Positions 34,748-44,331 of a stretch of DNA of 64,000 bases are shown piece by piece. A program made the position numbers and the translations under genes. The notes under the pieces were generated by a model. That model was given only the letters and a program-made list of their open reading frames with translations, was not told where the DNA came from and did no database searches. How positions within the stretch are numbered: position 1 is the stretch's first letter; each line of letters begins with the position of its first letter. The DNA comes from Candidatus Planktophila vernalis (GTDB lineage Bacteria > Actinomycetota > Actinomycetes > Nanopelagicales > Nanopelagicaceae): contig NZ_CP016776.1 in assembly GCF_002288185.1 (NCBI RefSeq), positions 992,001 to 1,056,000 on the forward strand. The letters run 5' to 3'.

Positions 34748-35384
34748 GAGTAAGCACCTTTGTTAAACCTAATCCAATAAGAGCGCCGAGTACTTGTGCA
34801 GCAATGAATTTGGGTGCACACTCTGGCGCTATTCCAGCAAAAGAATCGCTAAAGGTTCGTCCAATGGTGACTGCAGGGTTTGCAAAGGATGTGGAGCTTG
34901 TGAAGAAGTAGGCACTTCCAATCCAGGCAGCAACGGCTGCCGGAACTACAACAAGGTTTTTCTGATTAACCAATAAATTAATGACAAGGATTAGACCGGC
35001 AGTTGCAACAATTTCGCCTATATAGAGATTGCCACCTGAACGTATTTTCGTAGAGGCTTCAAGTAATGGGTAGCTAAACATGGCGTTAGCCAACGCTGCC
35101 CCTGTTATCGCACCTAGTACTTGAGCAAGTGAGTATTGAATGAATTGAACCGTTGAGCTCTTACCTTGAATCAGATCAACCATAGTCACAACTGGGTTGA
35201 AATGGGCTCCGCTTATTGGTGCCAAAATTGTGATTAATACATACAAGCCAAAGACAGTTGAAATCGTATTAATGAGAAGTTGCACGCCAACATCTTGGGA
35301 AAGGTTTATCGCCATAATGCCTGAACCAACAACGATTGCTACTAAAAACGCAGTGCCAAGAAACTCGGCAAACACCTTCTTCAT
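34737..35384 (-). CDS. Aquaporin / MIP channel, probably arsenite efflux type
   Basis: 215 residues with six membrane helices and two half-helix motifs. The first is NPV (in AHFNPVVTM) instead of NPA; the second is NPA (in SFANPAVTIGR). The arginine of the selectivity filter is kept. Position beside arsC resembles the aqpS-arsC arrangement of rhizobia, where arsenite leaves by the channel. The frame opens at 35399, but TACCCT ends 6 nt before the ATG at 35384 (MKKVFAEF), which I take as start. Confidence 0.87.
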   Translation of the reverse strand: MKKVFAEFLGTAFLVAIVVGSGIMAINLSQDVGVQLLINTISTVFGLYVLITILAPISGAHFNPVVTMVDLIQGKSSTVQFIQYSLAQVLGAITGAALANAMFSYPLLEASTKIRSGGNLYIGEIVATAGLILVINLLVNQKNLVVVPAAVAAWIGSAYFFTSSTSFANPAVTIGRTFSDSFAGIAPECAPKFIAAQVLGALIGLGLTKVLTREK

Positions 35385-35390
35385 GATTGC

Positions 35391-35396
35391 AGGGTA
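35391..35396 (-). promoter_or_regulatory. Candidate -10 (TACCCT) of aquaporin-arsC unit
   Basis: TACCCT 6 nt before the ATG at 35384. It decides between two possible starts. Confidence 0.45.
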
Positions 35397-35430
35397 CATG
35401 TTCTAGGTGAATGTAGTGCAAACAAAGAGA

Positions 35431-35467
35431 AAACCCCACCAGCCACTGTGGCTGATGGGGTTTGCTT
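35431..35467. terminator. Terminator downstream of FKBP gene
   Basis: 15-bp stem with one mismatch (35431-35445 with 35449-35463), 3-nt loop, core CCCCACCAGCCA, flanked by A- and T-runs. It ends leftward transcription from argG and the FKBP gene before the aquaporin gene. Confidence 0.85.
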
Positions 35468-35476
35468 TAAGCCTTG

Positions 35477-35971
35477 TTATGAAACAGCGATGATGTCTAC
35501 AACGAAAATCAGAGTTTCATTTGGACCGATTGGGCCAGAGCCATTTGGACCATAACCAAGATCTGCTGGGATAACGAGTAAGCGACGTCCGCCAACTTTT
35601 GCACCAGGTAGACCCTGCTGCCATCCAGCGATTACACCTGCAAGTGGAAACGTTGCTGGTTGTCCACCAGACCAAGATGATTCAACAATTGAACCATTTG
35701 ACCATGTCATCAGTGTGTAATGAACTGTCAGAGTAGAAGAGGCTTGAATTTCTGTGCCTGTTCCAACAATGATGTCTTGTGTTTGAAGAGTTGTTGGGGC
35801 TGCACCAGTTGGCGCTGTAATAGTTGGTGCTTCACCAGCATTAGCTGTTACTGCCGGTAGGCCATTAGATGATGTTTCTAACACTTGTTCTTTTCCTCCA
35901 CATGCTGAAAGGGATGTAATCGCAAGAGCAATAACTGTTGCGATAGCTAGGTTTCTAACTTTTGATTGCAT
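35477..35971 (-). CDS. FKBP-type peptidyl-prolyl isomerase lipoprotein
   Basis: 164 residues. Lipobox LSAC with C24 as lipidated residue. A ~40-residue Ala/Thr/Pro-rich linker precedes one FKBP domain (about 65-164), with VHYTLMTWSNG, GWQQGLPGAKVGGRR and LVIPADLGYG. It catalyses proline isomerisation in folding of exported proteins on the outer face of the membrane. AAAGGA lies 5 nt upstream, 10 nt after argG. Downstream is a strong terminator. Confidence 0.93.
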   Translation of the reverse strand: MQSKVRNLAIATVIALAITSLSACGGKEQVLETSSNGLPAVTANAGEAPTITAPTGAAPTTLQTQDIIVGTGTEIQASSTLTVHYTLMTWSNGSIVESSWSGGQPATFPLAGVIAGWQQGLPGAKVGGRRLLVIPADLGYGPNGSGPIGPNETLIFVVDIIAVS

Positions 35972-35980
35972 TCTTATCCT

Positions 35981-37315
<1,335 letters not shown>

Positions 37316-37318
<3 letters not shown>

Positions 37319-38509
37319 ACCGATAGTGAAGGTGGGAATTTTCTTAGAAAGGGCAGGCACTACGCCCCACTGTGTGGTGATTTCGCGATATCTGTCGATA
37401 TCTAGCGCATCAGGTTGTGCCCCAGTCTTTACTGCACGAATCATGATATTTCGAGGCGTGTGTTCACCCCCGATAAATTCAATTATCTCAACGCGATAAC
37501 CGACAATGCGCAATATCTGTGCACGAAGTGCATCTGTAAGTAAATCGCCCATCCGCTCTTTCATCACACCAAACTTAGTGATCGCCCCCCATGGCTCGGG
37601 GCTTTGATCCATCTGCTTTTGAATATCGTGATGACAACAAGGAGCAATCAAAAGTAGTTTGGCCCCGCCATTGACTGCCCAGGCAATTGCATCATCTGTT
37701 GCTGTGTCACAGGCATGTAGAGCGATTGCAACATCGGCCTTGTTGGCAGTTGTCGAAGCAATTTCCTCTGCCTTAAAAGTAATTGTGTCTGTGATTCCAA
37801 GCTTTGCAGCTATCTCATTGTTTCGATCACGCGATGCTGGGCGAACATCAATTCCAGTGACATGAACGGACATTCCCATGCTTCTTAAATACTGGTGGGC
37901 TGCAAAAGTTAGATAGGCATGACCACAACCCAAATCAACAATTGATAGCGGCTTATCTTTGCTTGGCTTTGCAATCTGACCAGCTTCAATTGCTGCGTTA
38001 AGTGTGGGAACGAGTAAGCGAAGGAACTCTTCTACTTGTTTGTATTTATCATTCTTCGACGGCTTGATTTGGCCCTTGTGATCTGCAATTCCAACTTCTA
38101 GGAGAAAGGGATCAGCAGGATCTAATAGGCGTTCTTTCTTCTTATCGTGAGAAAGGTTCTGTTCAAGGCTTTTGTTTTCAAAGTGGACCTGAGCCTCACC
38201 ACTTTTGGTCACACGAATACTTGTTGAGCCCTCCACGTTATCCACGGTGATATTTGCATAACCGCTTGAAAGCAGCTCTAGTACTTGAGATTTATCTGCA
38301 GCAATGTTTTTTGTAGTTGTTGCTTTGCCATCGTTATAGGTGAGTTGTAAAACTATGGAGCCTTTAATTTCAACAGGTCGTATATCAATTCGCTCGTGCT
38401 CTACCTGCATATTGCGTCTTCGACCAGAGAGAACAACTCGAACTAAGGTTTTGGTATCAACGATGAGCGCGCATGCCTGCTCTAGAGCTTGTTCTATTGA
38501 TTGAGGCAT
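37316..38509 (-). CDS. SAM-dependent methyltransferase (two-domain, Methyltransf_32-like)
   Basis: 397 residues. The N-terminal ~130 residues are a separate basic domain. The C-terminal part is a Rossmann methyltransferase with IVDLGCGHAYLTFAAH as SAM motif, GIDVRPASRDRN as motif II and APCCHHDIQ. The CCHH segment is characteristic of the Methyltransf_32 group, some of which act on RNA or glutathione-related targets. The substrate cannot be assigned. It follows the membrane-anchored methyltransferase by 3 nt. Confidence 0.85.
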
Positions 38510-38512
38510 GTG

Positions 38513-39268
38513 TTATTTAGGCGAAATTACCGCTGTGCCCTTTTCGTGTGGGTAAATGGTGAGAACGTGATTAGGAAGAGCTTTAGCAAAACTCTCAGCT
38601 AACTTACGCTCTCCCTCACGATTGACGTCATCTATAACAATAACTGCCTTAGGTGAGAGCTTGGCGATGAACTCAGCGCGGGCTGGCATGCGTGCCTCTG
38701 GATTTTTAGATCCTGGTGGACCATCAACTATCAATAAATCAATGCGCTTTAAATCCTTTAAGACCGCTGTGTCATACCAATCAACACCTGAGATATGAGC
38801 TTTAAGTTGTGCAACTCTAATCTCAACACCACGTACTTTGTGCTCTTTTAAGACTCCACGAGTTATATCTGCAAATTCGCCTGAGTGATCAATACTTATT
38901 ACCTTCTTTGCCCCAGCCTTGGCGACTACTAATGTGGAAACTCCTGAACCAAGTTCAACAACTAATTTCGGATTGTGTGTGCGAACTAGCTGAGCCAGAG
39001 TTAACAAAAGATCTGGAGAGGCTGCCCAGCTACGCGTTGGTGGAACTGGTGCGCTAAATTTTAAAAGGGATAACAATTGTTGCATTGCCTCACTCTGGCG
39101 ATAGGACTGCCAAACTTCGGCCTTTAGCTCCTTGGTGGATGCAGCAATCTCTCGTGTAGTTCGCTCAGATCGTGAACTGACCTTTTGATGCAGAGCACGT
39201 AGTGAGCGGATGCAATAGGCAATACCTAGTGCGATGATGATTAGCAGTACGAGCGAGAGAAGTTTCAC
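38513..39268 (-). CDS. Membrane-anchored class I methyltransferase
   Basis: 251 residues. An N-terminal membrane helix (about 3-21) is followed by a helical stalk rich in Arg, Glu and Ser (about 22-65), then a methyltransferase domain with VVELGSGVSTLVVAKAG and LLIVDGPPGSKNPEARMPA. The DGPPG segment is usual for Methyltransf_24. The anchor would place it at the inner membrane face. Lies 9 nt after the kinase gene, so likely co-transcribed with the two-component system. Confidence 0.82.
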   Translation of the reverse strand: MKLLSLVLLIIIALGIAYCIRSLRALHQKVSSRSERTTREIAASTKELKAEVWQSYRQSEAMQQLLSLLKFSAPVPPTRSWAASPDLLLTLAQLVRTHNPKLVVELGSGVSTLVVAKAGAKKVISIDHSGEFADITRGVLKEHKVRGVEIRVAQLKAHISGVDWYDTAVLKDLKRIDLLIVDGPPGSKNPEARMPARAEFIAKLSPKAVIVIDDVNREGERKLAESFAKALPNHVLTIYPHEKGTAVISPK

Positions 39269-39277
39269 CTAGTAAGT

Positions 39278-40426
39278 CTAAGTGCGAGGCAGGTGAACTT
39301 CAATTGCCAAGCCACCGAGTTCGCTCTTGCGAAGAGTAAATGTCCCCTTATGTCTTTCAATAACTGCATTCATGATGCTCATACCCAGTCCCGTGCCGCC
39401 AGTATCTCGGGAGCGAGATCTATCAAAGCGCTTTAAGCCTCGGATTTTCTCTCCATAGGATTCAGGTGGTAAGCCCGGACCACTGTCTTCAATAATGATT
39501 GTGATCTGCTTTTCGGCCTTAACACTTACTCGTACTGAGGTGCTTGCGGGTGTGTGTAAGCGAATATTGGTGAGAGCGTTTTGGATAAAGCGCTGTAAAT
39601 ACTTTTCAGAACCAACTAATACGGCACTCTCATCAATCTGAGTGGTAACTGGATGAGTGGGTGCTATTTCTTTAAAGTCAGAGACGCTCTCACGTACTAA
39701 CTGGGCAATATCAATACTCTCGAACTCAATGTTTCCTTCTTCTCCCAGCTGGGCCAACATCAATAAATCACCAATGAGGAAATCCATTCGCTTTAGCTCG
39801 CTGTTGAGTCGCTCAAATGCTGCACTCTCTCGCTCTGGATCTAACTGCTTGCCTTTGAGAAGTTCGGCATATCCCTTCACGACAGTCATTGGCGTGCGCA
39901 GTTCATGGGCAGCATCACCTATGAACTCTTGCATCTTCTGCCTTTGCGCCCGCTCTTGTGCCAAGGCCCCAGAACGAGATAACAGTGATGTTGCAATTGA
40001 TGCCAGGATGTTTGCAAGAATGATGAAAATGAGAAGTCGCCAGAGATTGATATCGAGTGATCGATTGATATCCACTAATGATCCAACGACTATTAACTTA
40101 TCCCCTTCAGGGATTGGAATAGTTCGAACTCGAAGATCTGGTCCCTCTAATGGTGTGCCAACAGATTGACGTAAAACAGTTACTTCACCACTTGGAGTTG
40201 CAAAACCTAAAGTTAAGTCAAGATTATTTTGCTCGATACTGAGCAGGGCGATGCTGACTGCATCCATCGGATTTACTCGAATATCACTTTCAACTTGATT
40301 GAGACGTTTATCAATCATGGCAATCTCACTGCGATATGTGCTCACAACAGCAAAGCCACCAATAAGAATTGAGAGGACCGAAGTCACAAGAGCAGTTGAG
40401 ATAAGTTGCCGAGTTCTTATTTTCAT
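39278..40426 (-). CDS. Sensor histidine kinase
   Basis: 382 residues. Two membrane helices (about 10-29 and 129-148) enclose a ~100-residue extracytoplasmic sensor. The HisKA box has H174 in DAAHELRTPM. HATPase_c follows with N-box QRFIQNALTNIR, DSGPGLP and GGTGLGMSIM. There is no obvious HAMP domain; helix 2 leads straight into the dimerisation helix. The partner regulator is 5 nt upstream. The signal is unknown. Confidence 0.93.
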   Translation of the reverse strand: MKIRTRQLISTALVTSVLSILIGGFAVVSTYRSEIAMIDKRLNQVESDIRVNPMDAVSIALLSIEQNNLDLTLGFATPSGEVTVLRQSVGTPLEGPDLRVRTIPIPEGDKLIVVGSLVDINRSLDINLWRLLIFIILANILASIATSLLSRSGALAQERAQRQKMQEFIGDAAHELRTPMTVVKGYAELLKGKQLDPERESAAFERLNSELKRMDFLIGDLLMLAQLGEEGNIEFESIDIAQLVRESVSDFKEIAPTHPVTTQIDESAVLVGSEKYLQRFIQNALTNIRLHTPASTSVRVSVKAEKQITIIIEDSGPGLPPESYGEKIRGLKRFDRSRSRDTGGTGLGMSIMNAVIERHKGTFTLRKSELGGLAIEVHLPRT

Positions 40427-40431
40427 GAAGA

Positions 40432-41115
40432 CTATTTAGGCTCCTGGATTTGAAATCCCACGCCGCGAACCGTCTTAATACCTTCAAAGCCATCTCGGTG
40501 CAGTTTCTTGCGAAGGTATGAAATATAGGTATCCACAACCGTGCTTTCGGATTCGAAAGTGATTCCCCAGACTTCATCCAGCAAGAGATTCTTGCTGAGC
40601 ACTCTGCCCTTTTTCTCTATCAATATCTGTAATAAGCGGTACTCGGTCGGTGAAAGGTCTATTTCTTCACCATTAAAGCTCACTAAATGCTGATCGTCAT
40701 CGATTGAGATTGGTCCACATGAGAGTAGAGCAGGAGTATCAACATTTTTAGCTGAGCGGCGCAGAATCGCTTTAATGCGCAGAATCAACTCTTCAATTCC
40801 AAATGGCTTAACAACATAATCATCGGCACCAATTTTTAGTCCCCGCGTGATGTCGGCTTTATCTTCCCGCGCCGTGAGCATAAGGACTGGGGTTAAATCA
40901 TTGGTGCTTCGCAAGCGCTCAACTAATTCAAATCCATCCATTAACGGCATATTGATGTCAATAACTAAGAGATCTGGCTTGTGAGTGCGCAAAAGCGTTA
41001 ACGCAGACATTCCATCTGTGGCTTCGACGGTCTCAAAGCCGGCAATGCGCAAGGTGTCATTAAGGAGTGCTCGGACCCCCGGCTCATCATCAACGATCAT
41101 AATTAACTGTGCCAT
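40432..41115 (-). CDS. OmpR-family response regulator
   Basis: 227 residues. Receiver with acidic pocket DDE (9-11), phospho-acceptor D53 (VIDINMP), T81 region (LMLTARE) and K103 (DDYVVKPFG). A winged-helix output domain follows, with LSPTEYRLLQIL and the VDTYISYLRKKL recognition helix. It forms a pair with the kinase downstream. Whether this is the PhoP of the pst boxes cannot be told; it is a candidate only because the window contains both. Confidence 0.94.
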   Translation of the reverse strand: MAQLIMIVDDEPGVRALLNDTLRIAGFETVEATDGMSALTLLRTHKPDLLVIDINMPLMDGFELVERLRSTNDLTPVLMLTAREDKADITRGLKIGADDYVVKPFGIEELILRIKAILRRSAKNVDTPALLSCGPISIDDDQHLVSFNGEEIDLSPTEYRLLQILIEKKGRVLSKNLLLDEVWGITFESESTVVDTYISYLRKKLHRDGFEGIKTVRGVGFQIQEPK

Positions 41116-41214
41116 AGGGCCACTCTTGCATGATGGGGCTATAAATCCAATAATTTTTCACTCTTCGAGGCCATTTCACAGAATAATCACAACAGTTGGA
41201 TGCATCATTTAGGC

Positions 41215-41670
41215 ATGAGACTCCGAGGGATAGCACTAGTTGTCATCTCGCTGACCCTCCTCTTTTCATCCAGCATTAATGCATCAGCTGAACCAACGCC
41301 TTCACCTTCACCTTCACCTGATTATCAGATTTTAATGAATCAATACAGATTAGATTTAGATCGATACCGTGATTTAGTGCAGGCTCGTGAAAAAGCACGC
41401 TCACAAATTAATCGCACATTTATGGTTGCCGTTAATGATGCAAACCATGAGGCTCGTATGACAATGAAAGTAGCGAAAACGGCTGCCATTAAAAATGAAA
41501 TTCTTTCTAAACAAAAAATCGCTGTTACTGCAGCAAGTGTTGCTCGTGATGCCGCAATAGCTGCACTCGGTGCCCTACCAACTCCGCCTGTAAAGCCAAT
41601 AAAGCCAGTTGAAATGGGAACGCTCAATAAAATGAAAAATAAGAAATCTTCTCCTTCTCCAACACGATAA
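41215..41670 (+). CDS. Secreted alpha-helical protein of unknown function
   Basis: 151 residues from the ATG at 41215 (another in-frame ATG is at 41200). A signal peptide to about residue 25 is followed by a Pro/Ser linker (TPSPSPSPD), a long Lys/Ala/Arg-rich helix with coiled-coil character (about 40-110), and a Pro-rich basic tail. Not recognised. It diverges from the response regulator gene with 99 nt between. The clean signal peptide and stop support a real gene. Confidence 0.6.
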   Translation: MRLRGIALVVISLTLLFSSSINASAEPTPSPSPSPDYQILMNQYRLDLDRYRDLVQAREKARSQINRTFMVAVNDANHEARMTMKVAKTAAIKNEILSKQKIAVTAASVARDAAIAALGALPTPPVKPIKPVEMGTLNKMKNKKSSPSPTR

Positions 41671-41677
41671 AGAATTT

Positions 41678-41718
41678 ACTCAACATCACTTTTCACTAAG
41701 TGAGATGTAACATTGAGT
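41678..41718. repeat. Imperfect inverted repeat before the second alpha-glucosidase
   Basis: A 41-nt imperfect palindrome: outer ACTCAA/TTGAGT and inner TCACT-A-AGTGA around 41698. It lies 105 nt before the gene at 41823. No T-run follows, so an operator is as likely as a terminator. Confidence 0.35.
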
Positions 41719-41810
41719 GACCGCCCTTATGCATTAAATCGTTATAAAAGCGAGACATTGCTGACCTCAGTTTCAGTCTTCTTGCATTGCTTGGGTTCAT
41801 CAGATTCGCA

Positions 41811-41816
41811 TAAGTT
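41811..41816 (+). promoter_or_regulatory. Candidate -10 (TAAGTT) of alpha-glucosidase
   Basis: TAAGTT ends 6 nt before the ATG at 41823. No ribosome-binding site. Confidence 0.45.
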
Positions 41817-41822
41817 CACCTC

Positions 41823-43430
41823 ATGAAATCTGCACCGTGGTGGAAAGAAGCCACGATTTATCAGATCTACCCACGCTCATTCTTTGATAGTAATGGCGAT
41901 GGCGAGGGAGATCTGCCTGGAGTTACTAGCCAACTGGACTATGTGAAGAGCTTGGGTGTGGATGCAATTTGGTTGAGCCCTTTCTATACATCCCCTAACA
42001 AAGATGGTGGTTATGACGTTGCTAATCCCCGCGATGTTGACCCTCGATTTGGAAATCTTGAAGATGCGAAAGAGTTAATAGCACAAGCTCATAAGCGCAA
42101 TTTGCGAGTAATTGCAGATATTGTTCCCAATCATTTCTCCGACCAACATGAATGGTTCCAAGCAGCATTGAAAGCTGGTCGAGGTTCGAAAGAGCGTGAG
42201 CGATTCCATTTCTATGATGCAAATGAAGATGGAACTCCCCCCAACAACTGGATCTCACTCTTTGGTGGTCCATCCTGGACCCAAGTGGCAGATGGTCAGT
42301 TCTACTTACATCTCTTTGATTCTTCTCAACCAGATTTGAATTGGGAGAATCCTGAAGTAAATGCTGACTTTGAAAAGACTCTGCGTTTTTGGATTGATTT
42401 AGGCGTAGATGGATTCAGAATTGATGTGGCCCATGGGTTGATAAAAGAAGACGTATTGACGAATCACTCTGATCCGCAAGGGTTGAGTAACGCATTGCGC
42501 CTTGATGTGGCAATGGATTCTGAAGTACGCAACGCACTCTTGCTTACAGTGCCATATTTTGATCGCCAAGGCGTGCATGAGATTTATAGAAAATGGCGCA
42601 AACTATTTGACTCATATGTAGGCCGCGAGATCATGGCAGTTGCAGAGGCTTGGGTTCATCCACCAGTAAATGCAACACGTTATGTCCGAGCAGATGAACT
42701 CCATCAAGTCTTTAACTTCGATTTACTCACAGCTGAATTTGATTCAAAGGTTCTATTTGATGTTGTAGAGAGATCTATTTCTCTTAATGCCACGGTCAAT
42801 GCCCTGCCCACATGGGCTTTAAGCAATCATGACTCACCACGTGTTGCTAGCCGTATTGGTGAAGAACAAGCACGCGCACTTGCATTATTTGTTTTTGGTC
42901 TGCCTGGCTCTGCCTATGTTTTTGCTGGCCAAGAACTGGGATTACCTGATGGGCAATTACAGGATTCAGATAGACAAGACCCAACATTTCTTAGAACCAA
43001 TGGGCAGATTAAAGGTAGAGATGGTGCACGTGTGCCATTGCCATGGAGCGGAAACACAACTCCGTTTGGATTTAGTACTGGAAAACCATGGCTCCCAATT
43101 TCACAGTGTTGGAGGGATCTAACAGTTGAGAGTGAGCTGGCTGATCCAAAGAGTTCACTTCATTTGTATAGAAATGCCTTAGAGCTGCGTAAAGAGTTCT
43201 TAGTTGGAGCAGGTGGAATTGCTTGGCTTGAATCCTCCCAACACGGTGCTAAAAACGATTCTTTGCTCTCATATTCCAGAGGATCTATCACAGTGGTCAT
43301 GAATCTTTCAGATTCTGCCAAAGAGTGTGATGCATCCGGCAAACTGATAATCGTCAGCGGGGGCACAGTTGATGCTCGAGATGGAAAAAAGGTAATTCCA
43401 GCACGTTCAACAGCTTGGTTCTTGGCTTAA
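41823..43430 (+). CDS. Alpha-glucosidase, glycoside hydrolase family 13 (second copy)
   Basis: 535 residues. Nucleophile D201 (GFRIDVAHG), acid/base E275 (AVAEAWV), stabiliser D337 (LSNHD), and ADIVPNHFS as region I. It aligns along the full length with the gene at 20661-22337 but is clearly diverged (for example SNHDSPR against NNHDVVR), so it is an old paralogue, possibly with a different linkage or chain-length preference. Cytosolic. It stands alone, with its own likely promoter. Confidence 0.93.
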   Translation: MKSAPWWKEATIYQIYPRSFFDSNGDGEGDLPGVTSQLDYVKSLGVDAIWLSPFYTSPNKDGGYDVANPRDVDPRFGNLEDAKELIAQAHKRNLRVIADIVPNHFSDQHEWFQAALKAGRGSKERERFHFYDANEDGTPPNNWISLFGGPSWTQVADGQFYLHLFDSSQPDLNWENPEVNADFEKTLRFWIDLGVDGFRIDVAHGLIKEDVLTNHSDPQGLSNALRLDVAMDSEVRNALLLTVPYFDRQGVHEIYRKWRKLFDSYVGREIMAVAEAWVHPPVNATRYVRADELHQVFNFDLLTAEFDSKVLFDVVERSISLNATVNALPTWALSNHDSPRVASRIGEEQARALALFVFGLPGSAYVFAGQELGLPDGQLQDSDRQDPTFLRTNGQIKGRDGARVPLPWSGNTTPFGFSTGKPWLPISQCWRDLTVESELADPKSSLHLYRNALELRKEFLVGAGGIAWLESSQHGAKNDSLLSYSRGSITVVMNLSDSAKECDASGKLIIVSGGTVDARDGKKVIPARSTAWFLA

Positions 43431-43769
43431 CTAAATTACTTCTTTGCCTCTTAATGTTTCTCGATTGTAATCTTTACTTTTTTCATGAATCTTACGGATT
43501 TGAATATCAAAGCTCTTCATTGCAGCATCAAACGCGGCAAGATCATTGAATTCACTTGCCTCTGCTCGAAGCAGCGGCCCTGAACCATGAGAAGTCAGTA
43601 TCACTCGGTGTGAGTGCTTACCTAAGCGTGGATTGGATTCATGAAGTATCTCTACTTCAACGCGGTCAATGACCACACCAAAGCGCTCCATGGAATTTAA
43701 TTTCTCTTCTGCGATATCTCTAAAGTCTTCGGCAAGTTCGGCATTACGTGCATGAATTTGTATCTTCAT
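43431..43769 (-). CDS. Short ribosome hibernation-promoting factor (HPF/RaiA-like)
   Basis: 112 residues. It matches only the N-terminal HPF domain: beta-alpha-beta-beta-beta-alpha, starting MKIQIHARNAELAEDFRD with conserved ERFG, RVEVEIL and DAAMKSFDIQIRKI. The C-terminal dimerisation domain of long actinobacterial HPF is absent. HPF binds the decoding centre of idle 30S subunits. In actinobacteria a long form usually sits between comF and secA, but that site is empty here. TACCCT lies 7 nt before the ATG. Confidence 0.8.
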   Translation of the reverse strand: MKIQIHARNAELAEDFRDIAEEKLNSMERFGVVIDRVEVEILHESNPRLGKHSHRVILTSHGSGPLLRAEASEFNDLAAFDAAMKSFDIQIRKIHEKSKDYNRETLRGKEVI

Positions 43770-43771
43770 GT

Positions 43772-44155
43772 TTATAAGGGTAGTACTAGAACCGCCAATG
43801 TCGCTACGAAAGCTAGAAGAAAAGATTTCCCAAGAATCTTTAACGCTGTGGCTCGATCTGCTGCTTTGTCTTGTGGGTCACTCACTCGGGAGAGATCACC
43901 GAGTTTGCCGAAATTGAACGTGCCAGCAAAACCATAAGCCAAACAGAACTTACTGCGCGATTGAACAAAGCCCACCGCTGCAACCATTAAGGGTAGAAAT
44001 ATTCCTACTCGTGCACCAGTTGGAGCACTAACTGAAATCAGTCCAATCAAAGATGATATGGAAAGAAATAAACCAACTACAGCAACAAATTGCCTTCTAC
44101 GAATCTCTTTCTGTCCAATGTTGCATGTTCCTGCTACGTAGGTTGAATCAGACAT
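43772..44155 (-). CDS. Hypothetical membrane protein
   Basis: 127 residues from the ATG at 44155 (another ATG at 44167). N-terminal TCNIGQKEIRRR is followed by two close membrane segments (about 23-42, 48-66), a loop with YGFAGTFNFGKL, and a last segment at about 105-125. Not assigned to a named family. It overlaps the end of the upstream 49-codon gene by 8 bp, which indicates coupling. HPF starts 2 nt after its stop. Confidence 0.6.
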   Translation of the reverse strand: MSDSTYVAGTCNIGQKEIRRRQFVAVVGLFLSISSLIGLISVSAPTGARVGIFLPLMVAAVGFVQSRSKFCLAYGFAGTFNFGKLGDLSRVSDPQDKAADRATALKILGKSFLLAFVATLAVLVLPL

Positions 44156-44297
44156 CTTCAAACTCATCTTCGTCGATCCACGTATCTGCCGCAGTATCTT
44201 CTTGGTGTTCTATCCATGAAAGAAATGAGCCCACGGCGCGAAAAGCCAACACGGCAACAGTTACTGCTGCAATGACTCGACGAAAGGCTTTGATCAT
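44148..44297 (-). CDS. Small single-span membrane protein with acidic tail
   Basis: 49 residues, found by reading the gap by hand. MIKAFRRVIAAV, a hydrophobic stretch (about 8-28), then a tail with many Asp and Glu (AADTWIDEDEFEDV). TATTTT ends 6 nt before the ATG, the same leaderless geometry as at larger genes. The stop lies 8 bp inside the next gene. No homologue is known to me. It might be a small regulator or partner of the membrane protein that follows. Confidence 0.5.
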   Translation of the reverse strand: MIKAFRRVIAAVTVAVLAFRAVGSFLSWIEHQEDTAADTWIDEDEFEDV

Positions 44298-44303
44298 GAG
44301 ACA

Positions 44304-44309
44304 AAAATA
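44304..44309 (-). promoter_or_regulatory. Candidate -10 (TATTTT) of the 49-aa gene
   Basis: TATTTT 6 nt before the ATG at 44297, between the PLP enzyme gene and the small gene. Confidence 0.4.
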
Positions 44310-44331
44310 CTCTCTATTGGGATTTCCCGCG

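Noticed and set aside
40432-41115. Naming this response regulator PhoP
   Set aside because: It is an OmpR-type regulator and PHO-type boxes exist nearby, but nothing in the sequence distinguishes it from other OmpR regulators.
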